From contig DASUNQ010000235.1 in NCBI GenBank assembly GCA_036277075.1, forward strand, positions 1 through 25,234: a stretch of DNA of 25,234 bases, in the 5' to 3' direction. This DNA is from DASUNQ01 sp036277075 (GTDB taxonomy: Bacteria > Acidobacteriota > Thermoanaerobaculia > Multivoradales > UBA5704). This document shows, piece by piece, positions 13,539 to 19,683 of the stretch. The position numbers were made by a program, and so were the translations under genes. Below the pieces are notes generated by a model that made no database searches, was not told the origin of the DNA, and saw only the letters and a list, made by a program, of their open reading frames with translations. Position 1 is the first letter of the stretch, and each line of letters begins with the position of its first letter.

Positions 13539-16372
13539 AGGCGCTCGCCGCCGCGCTGCTGGCGCTCGCCGCGGCGCAGACCCTGGCGGCGCAGGAGACG
13601 GCGCCGGTGCCTCCCGAGACGGGGCCCACCGTGCGCGCCATCGAGATTCGCAGCGAGGTCGAGCTGCCGGAGAAGGAGCGCGGCGAGCTGGGGTCGCTCC
13701 TCGCCGTCGAGGTGGGGGGGCCGCTCACCGACGAGCGGGCGCGGCGCACGCTGCGCAACGTCCAGGCGAGCGGCGCGGCCGCGGAGGTCGAGCTCTACAC
13801 CCGGCCCGCCCCGGGGGAGGAGGGGGTCGTCGTGGCGATCGTCCTCCGCCCCCAGGTCCGCGTCGAGCGGGTGCGCCTGGAGGGCGAGCTCGGTCTCGCG
13901 GAGGGGGAGCTGCGGCGTACCGTGCCGCAGCGCGCCGGCGACCCATTGATCGAGGATCGCGTCGTGCGCGGCGTCTACGAGCTCCAGGACCTCTACCGCG
14001 AGCGCGGCTACCTGCACTCGGAGGTACGCGTGCGCGCGGCGATCGACGAGGCGACGCGGCGCGCCGAGGTGATCTACCAGATCGCCAGCGGCCCGCGCGC
14101 GCGGGTGGGAACGGTCGCGTTCGAAGGCGAGACGGCGCCCTTCACGCCGGCGCAGTTGATCCAGCGGCTGGCGGCCAAGCCGGGCGAGCCCTACGGGCGC
14201 GGCCGGGTGCGCGACGACGCCGAGCGGCTCCAGGGCTGGCTCGTCGAGCAGGGCTACCGCACGGCGCGGGTCGATCCGCCCGCCGAGCGACCCGACGCGG
14301 CGGCCGGGACGGTGCACCTGACCTATCCGCTCGTCGTCGGGCCGCAGGTCGTGCTGCAGGTCGCCGGCGCCGACGCCAAGCGCCTGCGCAAGCAGGGTCT
14401 GCTGCCGTTCATGGAGGAGCACGGCTACGACGAGGCGCTGCTGCTCCAGGCCGTCGAGCGGATCGAGGAGCATTACCAGCGGCAGGGGCACTACCAGGTG
14501 CGGGTCGACTCCAGCGAGGAGGCGCGGGACGGCGTGCTCGCGGTCGCGCTGACGATCGTGCCCGGCCCCGTGTTCACGCTCCAGGAGGTGGACTTCACCG
14601 GCAACCAGAGCTTCGACGACGAGCGGCTCCAGGAGCTGATGACGGTATCGGAGCGCCGGCTCCTGTCGCTGGGCAGCGGCCGGCTGGTCGAGGAGGAGCT
14701 CGAGGCGGACCTCGACAACGTCCGCCGGTTCTACGCCCTTCAGGGGTTCGCCGAGGCGCGCGTCGGGCCGCCGGTCGTCCGCCAGCGCGGGCGCGACCTT
14801 CTCCTCGAGGTCCCGGTCGAGGAAGGGGTGCGGCGGCGGGTCGGGGCGCTCGACTTCAGCAACGTCCAATCTCTCGACCCGGACGGGCTGCGCCGGCGAC
14901 TGCCGCTGCGCGAGCAGGGGCCCTTCCACCCGCTCCTTCTCGACCAGGCGCTCGCCGCGCTGCGCGCCGCCTACGCCGACGCAGGCTACGCCGAGGCGCA
15001 GGTCTCGGCGCGGGCCAACTGGAACCCGGACGAGACGGTGGTGGACCTCGTCTTCGAGGTCATCGAAGGGCCGCAGACTCTAGTGGACCGGGTCATCGTG
15101 CGCGGCAACCGCGCCACCGAGAGCGAGGTGATCCGCCGCACCCTCGGCGTCGAGCGCGGGGCGCCGATCAGCGAGACCCGCCTGCTCGAGCTCGAGCGCG
15201 ACCTCTACCAGCTCGGGATCTTCTCGAGCGTCGAGGTGGAGCTCACCCGCGCCGGCTTGGGCGGGGCGCAGCGCGACCTCCTGGTGCGGGTCGAGGAGGG
15301 GCGGCCGCGGCGCGTCACCTACGGCCTGGGCTACGAGTACAACGGCGACGACCACGAGCAGAGCGGGCCGCGCGGCGGCGTCTCCTTCGGCCACGGAAAC
15401 CTGTGGGGCAAGGCGGTGAGCCTGCGTGCCGACCTCCGCCTTTCGGAGTTCGACCAGAGCACGCGGCTGATCGTCGACCAGCCGTACGTCGGGCGGCTCG
15501 GCGTGCCGCTGACCTCCTCGCTCTTCTACTTCCACGAGACCAAGGACCACTGGGAGGTCGACCGCTACGGCACCCGCTTCGAGTCCGTCGAGAGCTTCGG
15601 CGACCGCCGCGTGGGGCTGGCGCTCGACTACCGCATCGTCGAGACCAGGCTCGACCCCGGCTTCGGCCTGATCGACGTCGACGAGCGGGAGGACCGTCCC
15701 TACCAGCTCTCGAGTCTGGTGCCGAGCTTCCTCTGGGACCGCCGCGACGACCCGGTGCTGGCGAGCGAAGGGTGGAGCACCCTGGCGCAGCTCCAGTACG
15801 CGTTCCCGGCTTTCGGCACCGACGGCGACTTCCTGAAGCTCTTCGTGCAGCAGACGCAGTACCTGAGGCTGGGACGCGCGGGGGTGGTGGCGGCGAGCGC
15901 GCGCTTCGGCGGCATCGAGCCCTTCGCCGAGCTTCCCGAAGACGACCCGGAGCTGCCCGAGGAACTGCCCTCCTCCGACATTTTCATCGACGAGCGCTTC
16001 TTCGCCGGCGGCCAAACCACCCACCGCGCCTACGAGCGCGACGACCTGGGGATCCGCGGCGAGACCCTCATCCCGCGGCCGCGCGAGGCGGGCTTCGCCG
16101 AGGTCGGCGGCAACGGCCTGTTCCTCTTCAACCTCGAGTACCGCTTCCCCATCGCCGGCGCCTTCGGCGGCACGCTGTTCTACGACGCCGGCAACGTCTG
16201 GGCCGACTGGCGGTCGATCGACTGGGGCGAGGTCAAGGAGGGCATCGGCGTGGGCGTCCGCTACCTCTCCCCGATCGGCCCCCTGCGCCTCGACGCCGGC
16301 TGGAAGCTCGACCCCGACGAGGGCGAGGACCGCGGGCCGGTGGTCCTGGTCTCCTTCGGAAATCCCTTCTAG
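13535..16372 (+). CDS. Omp85-family outer-membrane assembly protein (TamA/BamA-like) with seven POTRA-like repeats
   Basis: A 945-aa outer-membrane protein. The TTG start at 13535 overlaps the tamB stop as TTGA, has GGGAG just upstream, and yields a perfect signal peptide (MKALAAALLALAAAQTLAAQ). I count seven POTRA-like units by their recurring pattern (V..V...GN...... LR......G.....GY......V.....V...V.EG) at roughly residues 33-104, 108-187, 189-269, 270-344, 346-431, 433-512 and 514-588. The barrel begins near 592 (RRVTYGLGYEYNG), contains the loop 6-type segment FFAGGQTTHRAYERDDLG (the VRGF/Y-like site), and ends NPF with C-terminal Phe, the outer-membrane sorting signal. TamB adjacency suggests a TamA role, but repeat number and length are closer to large BamA-like proteins, so the symbol is left blank. 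Confidence 0.92.
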   Translation: MKALAAALLALAAAQTLAAQETAPVPPETGPTVRAIEIRSEVELPEKERGELGSLLAVEVGGPLTDERARRTLRNVQASGAAAEVELYTRPAPGEEGVVVAIVLRPQVRVERVRLEGELGLAEGELRRTVPQRAGDPLIEDRVVRGVYELQDLYRERGYLHSEVRVRAAIDEATRRAEVIYQIASGPRARVGTVAFEGETAPFTPAQLIQRLAAKPGEPYGRGRVRDDAERLQGWLVEQGYRTARVDPPAERPDAAAGTVHLTYPLVVGPQVVLQVAGADAKRLRKQGLLPFMEEHGYDEALLLQAVERIEEHYQRQGHYQVRVDSSEEARDGVLAVALTIVPGPVFTLQEVDFTGNQSFDDERLQELMTVSERRLLSLGSGRLVEEELEADLDNVRRFYALQGFAEARVGPPVVRQRGRDLLLEVPVEEGVRRRVGALDFSNVQSLDPDGLRRRLPLREQGPFHPLLLDQALAALRAAYADAGYAEAQVSARANWNPDETVVDLVFEVIEGPQTLVDRVIVRGNRATESEVIRRTLGVERGAPISETRLLELERDLYQLGIFSSVEVELTRAGLGGAQRDLLVRVEEGRPRRVTYGLGYEYNGDDHEQSGPRGGVSFGHGNLWGKAVSLRADLRLSEFDQSTRLIVDQPYVGRLGVPLTSSLFYFHETKDHWEVDRYGTRFESVESFGDRRVGLALDYRIVETRLDPGFGLIDVDEREDRPYQLSSLVPSFLWDRRDDPVLASEGWSTLAQLQYAFPAFGTDGDFLKLFVQQTQYLRLGRAGVVAASARFGGIEPFAELPEDDPELPEELPSSDIFIDERFFAGGQTTHRAYERDDLGIRGETLIPRPREAGFAEVGGNGLFLFNLEYRFPIAGAFGGTLFYDAGNVWADWRSIDWGEVKEGIGVGVRYLSPIGPLRLDAGWKLDPDEGEDRGPVVLVSFGNPF

Positions 16373-16382
16373 GCGGCGGCGC

Positions 16383-16625
16383 GTGCATCCCGAGCCCTGG
16401 AACGACGCCGCCCTCACCATAGGGCTCGCCCTGGCAGCCGGGATGGTCGCCCAAGTCGTGGCCCGCCACCTGAAGGTGCCCGGGATCGTCCTGCTGCTCG
16501 CCACCGGCGTGCTCCTCGGGCCCGCCGTCCTCGATGTCGTGCGGCCGGCCACTCTCGGGAGCGCGCTGCACGACCTGGTCGGCTTCGCGGTGGCGGTGAT
16601 TCTCTTCGAGGGCGGCATGAACCTG
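16383..16625 (+). pseudogene. N-terminal fragment of a cation:proton antiporter (CPA family)
   Basis: From the GTG at 16383 the frame encodes about 81 residues closely resembling the first three membrane segments of NhaP/Kef-type antiporters: WNDAALTIGLALAAGMVAQ, VARHLKVPGIVLLLATGVLLGP and ALHDLVGFAVAVILFEGGMNL. The family expects RRL-type residues and eight or more further helices after FEGGMNL. Instead the frame turns into Arg/Pro/Ser-rich nonsense antisense to the next genes and does not stop until 17534. So the gene is broken at about 16626. It begins 10 bases after the Omp85 gene and was probably its operon partner. Whether the break is a natural deletion or insertion or an assembly join cannot be decided here. 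Confidence 0.75.
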
Positions 16626-16700
16626 GGGGCTGGACCTCGTCGATCCTCTGCGCCAGCGCCGGCCATGTCGAGCCGCATTCCGGGCCTCGCCGCGGGTGCC

Positions 16701-17258
16701 TCAGCCCGCCGCCCCCGCGGCGGCCAGCAGCTCGTGCGTCTTGTACGCCATCCAGAGGACCGCGGTGCGGCCGGACGCCCCCTGGAACGGGGCGGCGATC
16801 TCGACCGTCCCGGGCAGGTCCCCACGCCGCTTCTGGAGCTGCCGCGCGCCGAGCGCCCAGGAGGCCCGGCCGTCGGCCCGCCCGGCGACGGCGTACTTCT
16901 CGTTGCTGCTCGTCAGGACCGCGCCGTCCGGCGCCAGGACGTGCACGAAGGCGACGTGGGGGAGTTGGAGGAGGACCCCCTTCGCCATGTCCAGCATGCC
17001 CTTCTGGCGCCCGAGGGCGCTCCCCTGGATGCCGGCCGCGAAGGCGCGGAAGACGGCCTCGGCTTCGCTCGCGGCGAGGCGCTCCGCCCGCGCCTCGCAC
17101 GCCCGCTGCGCCTCCGCAAGCGCCGTCTCGTGTCCGGCCGCCAGCCGCTCGCGCTCGCGCTCGGCTCGCCCCCGCGAGACGCCCCAGACGGCGAGGAAGA
17201 TCAGGATGAGAACCGCCGCCGCGGCGACCTCGATCAGGGTTCGATTGCGCTCCGACAT
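16701..17258 (-). CDS. Membrane-anchored protein with coiled coil and Cache/PAS-like extracytoplasmic domain
   Basis: A 185-aa protein. It has one N-terminal membrane anchor (LIEVAAAAVLILIFLAVWG, about 8-26), a highly charged helix likely to be coiled coil (28-68, RGRAERERERLAAGHETALA...), and a small mixed domain (70-180) with LPHVAFVHVLAPDGAVLTSSNEKY and TVEIAAPFQGASGRTAVLWMAYK. The last part resembles the strand pattern of single Cache/PDC sensor folds, but there is no HAMP, kinase or methyl-accepting output domain. The ATG at 17258 is fixed by a near-perfect AAAGGAGGT ribosome site 4 bases upstream; upstream codons in frame are rejected. It follows the L,D-transpeptidase by 31 bases, so the two are probably one operon. 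Specific function unknown. Confidence 0.72.
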   Translation of the reverse strand: MSERNRTLIEVAAAAVLILIFLAVWGVSRGRAERERERLAAGHETALAEAQRACEARAERLAASEAEAVFRAFAAGIQGSALGRQKGMLDMAKGVLLQLPHVAFVHVLAPDGAVLTSSNEKYAVAGRADGRASWALGARQLQKRRGDLPGTVEIAAPFQGASGRTAVLWMAYKTHELLAAAGAAG

Positions 17259-17262
17259 CGGG

Positions 17263-17271
17263 ACCTCCTTT
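17263..17271 (-). promoter_or_regulatory. Strong ribosome binding site deciding the start at 17258
   Basis: The minus strand reads AAAGGAGGT followed by CCCG and ATG. This is the best Shine-Dalgarno match I saw in the window and much stronger than those of its neighbours, many of which rely on overlapping stop/start codons. Confidence 0.8.
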
Positions 17272-17289
17272 CGTCTGCCGTTTCGACTC

Positions 17290-18120
17290 CTAAGGCGGCG
17301 CTTCCGGCCCCGGCTCCGGCAGCTCGACACCGCGGGCCAGCCATTCGAGCGACCGCCAAGGGGGCGGGGCATCGAAATCGTACCGCCCGGCGATCCAGAG
17401 GGGCGTCCCCGGATCGAGCACGTTCCAGCCGCGCGCGTCGAGCGTCCACCCCTCGCCCCACTCGTAGAGCCACACCGCGTCGCGCTCGAGCAGCCGGACG
17501 CAGGCGTGGCTGGCGGGGCGGCCCGGGAGCGTGAACTGGTGCAGGGCGAGGCCGCGGTCGTTGTCGAAGTTGAAGTACCAGGGCATGTACCAGTCCGGGT
17601 CGACGGTGCTGTGGCGCCCCCGGGAGCGCCAGTTCAGGTGGAAGAGCCCTGACGGTGTGGGGTGCTGCCGGCGCCCGGAGCTGACCGGGCCCCAGCGCAC
17701 CAGCCGCCCCGCCGCGTAGGCGCCGAAGGCCTGCGCGGGCTGGTCGACGACCAGCGCCTTCGGATGGCCGGCCGCCCAGGCGGAGCTTGGCGGAAAAGGG
17801 CTGTAGCGGAGCTCGTCCTCGAGCCACTCCCCGGGGACGACCAGCGTCTCGAGCCGCGGGAGATGCGAGACTCCCGCGCGGTTGAGCTTCTCGAGCACGG
17901 CGAGCTGCGCGGGCTCGAACCGCCGCCGCAGCTCGCTCTCGCCGATCGGCCCGGGCTCGAGGCGATAGAGGCGCTCCCGGATCGGCGGCGCCTCCGGCGG
18001 CGGCTCCTGCCCGGCCAGAGCGCGGGCCACGGCGAGAAGGACGAAGGCCGCCGAGGCGCGGCGCAATCCCGCGAGATCGAAGCGCGCCCACGTCCGTTGC
18101 AAAAGACCCACGGCGAACAC
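17290..18120 (-). CDS. L,D-transpeptidase (YkuD domain), secreted
   Basis: Up to 276 aa; a peptidoglycan-modifying enzyme that forms 3-3 crosslinks or attaches proteins using a catalytic cysteine. The YkuD core is seen at about 120-245: KALVVDQPAQAFGAYAAGRLVRWGPVSSG, RRQHPTPSGLFHL, WYFNFDNDRGLALHQF with His194, then SHACVRL (204-210) with His205 and Cys207. Most family members have SHGC; here the glycine is alanine. An N-terminal secretion signal is present (ASAAFVLLAVARALAG). The start is uncertain: GTG at 18120 is the frame limit, while TTG at 18066 would give a more compact signal peptide (MRRASAAFVLLAVARALAGQ); neither has a clear ribosome site. A Pro-rich linker follows the signal. Downstream is the Cache-like membrane protein. 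Confidence 0.85.
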   Translation of the reverse strand: MFAVGLLQRTWARFDLAGLRRASAAFVLLAVARALAGQEPPPEAPPIRERLYRLEPGPIGESELRRRFEPAQLAVLEKLNRAGVSHLPRLETLVVPGEWLEDELRYSPFPPSSAWAAGHPKALVVDQPAQAFGAYAAGRLVRWGPVSSGRRQHPTPSGLFHLNWRSRGRHSTVDPDWYMPWYFNFDNDRGLALHQFTLPGRPASHACVRLLERDAVWLYEWGEGWTLDARGWNVLDPGTPLWIAGRYDFDAPPPWRSLEWLARGVELPEPGPEAPP

Positions 18121-18295
18121 CGTCTGGTAGCCTATCGAAACCGGCTATTCGGACGGCGCGTGCCTTCCGCGCCTCGGAAGCGGGGGCGAGTGGCGAAGAA
18201 CTTCCTGCAGCACCCGCCGTACACCCCGCCTTGCTTCGCACACACCCCCCAGGCGGTGAGGACATCTCCGCCGGGGCAGAAATGCACATCGCCGG

Positions 18296-18307
18296 CTCCG
18301 TACGGAG
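18296..18307. repeat. 12-bp perfect palindrome CTCCGTACGGAG
   Basis: Perfect dyad in the ribBA/L,D-transpeptidase intergenic region. It could be an operator half-site pair or the tip of a hairpin; with no spacer, a protein-binding site is as likely as an RNA structure. No regulator is identifiable. Confidence 0.4.
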
Positions 18308-18408
18308 AGTCCCGCGGCTGCGGCGGAAGCGGCGCGTGCCTCCCGTGCCGGTCCCACAGCTCTCCCACGACATCCCAGGCCTAGAATCAAGCCTTTGAAC
18401 GTTTTCCG

Positions 18409-18438
18409 TTGACCGGGCGACGGCCGGGCCGCTAAACT
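18409..18438 (+). promoter_or_regulatory. Sigma70-type promoter of ribBA
   Basis: TTGACC (18409-18414) and TAAACT (18433-18438) are separated by 18 bases; this is the best promoter match in the window. Predicted transcription start is near 18445, so the leader before the ATG at 18463 is only about 18 bases. A small inverted repeat AACG-TTTTC-CGTT (18398-18410) overlaps the -35, and AAAC-TTTAC-GTTT (18434-18446) spans the -10 to +1. Confidence 0.6.
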
Positions 18439-18462
18439 TTACGTTTGGATTGCCCCCCGCCC

Positions 18463-19683
18463 ATGACTCTTCCCACCCCCTTCGCCTCCATCGAGGAGGC
18501 CGTCGAGCACATCCGCCAGGGGCGGATGGTGATCATCGTCGACGACGAGGACCGGGAGAACGAGGGGGACCTGGCGATCGCGGCCGAGAAGGTGACGCCG
18601 CAGGCGATCAACTTCATGGCCAAGAACGGGCGCGGGCTGATCTGCCTGGCGCTGACCGAGCCGCGGTGCGAGGAGCTCGAGCTGCCGCTGATGGTCGAGT
18701 CGCAGACCAACACCTCGACCTTCGGCACGGCCTTCACCGTCTCCATCGAGGCGCGCGGCAAGGTGACGACCGGCATCTCGGCCGCCGACCGCGCGGCCAC
18801 GATCGCCACCGCGATCGACCCGCGCACCCGCCCGGAGGACCTGCTCCGGCCCGGGCACGTCTTCCCGCTGCGGGCGCGGCGCGGCGGCGTGCTCAAGCGC
18901 GCAGGGCAGACCGAGGCCTCGGTCGACCTCGCCGTCCTCGCCGGGCTCCACCCGTCGGGCGTCATCTGCGAGATCATGAACGACGACGGCACGATGGCGC
19001 GGGTGCCGGACCTGGCGCGCTTCGCCGCCGAGCACGGCCTGCTCCTGATCACGGTGGCCGACCTCATCGGCTACCGCCTGCGCCACGAGACCCTCGTCCG
19101 CCGGCTGGCGGCGCCGCGCCTGCCCACCCGCTGGGGGGAGTTCCGCATCCACGCCTACCGCGCCGACGCCACCGGCGAGGAGCACGTCGCGCTGGTCATG
19201 GGCGAGCCGCGTGAGGACGAGCCGGTCCTGGTGCGGGTCCACAGCCAGTGCCTGACCGGCGACATCTTCGGCTCGGCGCGCTGCGATTGCGGCCATCAGC
19301 TCGAGCAGGCGCTGGCGAAGATCGCGGAGGAGGGCTGCGGCGTCCTCCTCTACCTCCTCCAGGAGGGGCGCGGCATCGGCCTGGTCAACAAGCTCAAGGC
19401 CTACGAGCTGCAGGAGCTGGGGCACGACACCGTCGAGGCCAACGAGAAGCTCGGCTTCCGCCCCGACCAGCGCGACTACGGCATCGGGGCGCAGATCCTG
19501 CGCGACCTCAGCGTGCGCAAGATGCGTCTGATGACCAACAACCCGAGCAAGTATGTCGGCCTCGCCGGCTACGGGCTCGAGATCGCCGAGCGCGTGCCCC
19601 TCGAGGTCGCCCCCACCGAGAGCACCCGCGACTACCTGCGCGCCAAGCGCGACAAGCTCGGACACCTGCTCAAGCTGGTGTGA
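18463..19683 (+). CDS. ribBA: Bifunctional 3,4-dihydroxy-2-butanone-4-phosphate synthase / GTP cyclohydrolase II
   Basis: A 406-aa bifunctional riboflavin enzyme that supplies both precursors of the pathway. The N-terminal RibB half (about 1-200) has MVIIVDDEDRENEGDL, TAFTVSIEARGKVTTGISAADRAATI and RPGHVFPLRA. The C-terminal RibA half (about 207-406) has VRVHSQCLTGDIFGSARCDCG (three zinc cysteines), LLYLLQEGRGIGLVNKLKAY and MTNNPSKYVGL. Both active sites look intact. The ATG at 18463 is chosen; a TTG six codons earlier (18445) coincides with the predicted transcription start and would give a leaderless alternative. There is little Shine-Dalgarno sequence upstream. No FMN riboswitch precedes it. 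Its TGA overlaps the next gene's GTG (GTGA at 19680). Confidence 0.97.
   Translation: MTLPTPFASIEEAVEHIRQGRMVIIVDDEDRENEGDLAIAAEKVTPQAINFMAKNGRGLICLALTEPRCEELELPLMVESQTNTSTFGTAFTVSIEARGKVTTGISAADRAATIATAIDPRTRPEDLLRPGHVFPLRARRGGVLKRAGQTEASVDLAVLAGLHPSGVICEIMNDDGTMARVPDLARFAAEHGLLLITVADLIGYRLRHETLVRRLAAPRLPTRWGEFRIHAYRADATGEEHVALVMGEPREDEPVLVRVHSQCLTGDIFGSARCDCGHQLEQALAKIAEEGCGVLLYLLQEGRGIGLVNKLKAYELQELGHDTVEANEKLGFRPDQRDYGIGAQILRDLSVRKMRLMTNNPSKYVGLAGYGLEIAERVPLEVAPTESTRDYLRAKRDKLGHLLKLV

Larger units (their letters stand above)
18121..18462. other. Intergenic segment between the divergent L,D-transpeptidase and ribBA genes
   Basis: No convincing gene. A minus-strand frame of 78 codons (18132-18368) contains a Cys-rich stretch (VHFCPGGDVLTAWGVCAKQG, then YGGCC) but has no ribosome site and ends in a basic Arg-rich tail like a shadow frame. 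I see a 12-bp perfect palindrome at 18296-18307, the ribBA promoter near the right end, and no FMN riboswitch. The middle (about 18180-18330) could be a dispersed repeat or non-coding RNA. That needs a genome-wide comparison. Confidence 0.5.

Noticed and set aside
16626..17534. Continuation of the antiporter frame as a 383-residue protein
   Set aside because: After residue 81 the sequence loses all membrane-helix character and becomes the antisense of two well-supported minus-strand genes.
18132..18368. 78-codon minus-strand frame with a Cys-rich segment upstream of the L,D-transpeptidase
   Set aside because: No ribosome site, Arg-rich tail and no family I recognise. Kept only as part of the unexplained intergenic segment.
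18121..18462. FMN riboswitch upstream of ribBA
   Set aside because: I looked for the conserved RFN blocks (AGGGTGAAATTCCC-like, GGCGGTAA-like and CCGAC-type closing elements) and found none. The predicted transcript leader is also too short to hold an aptamer.
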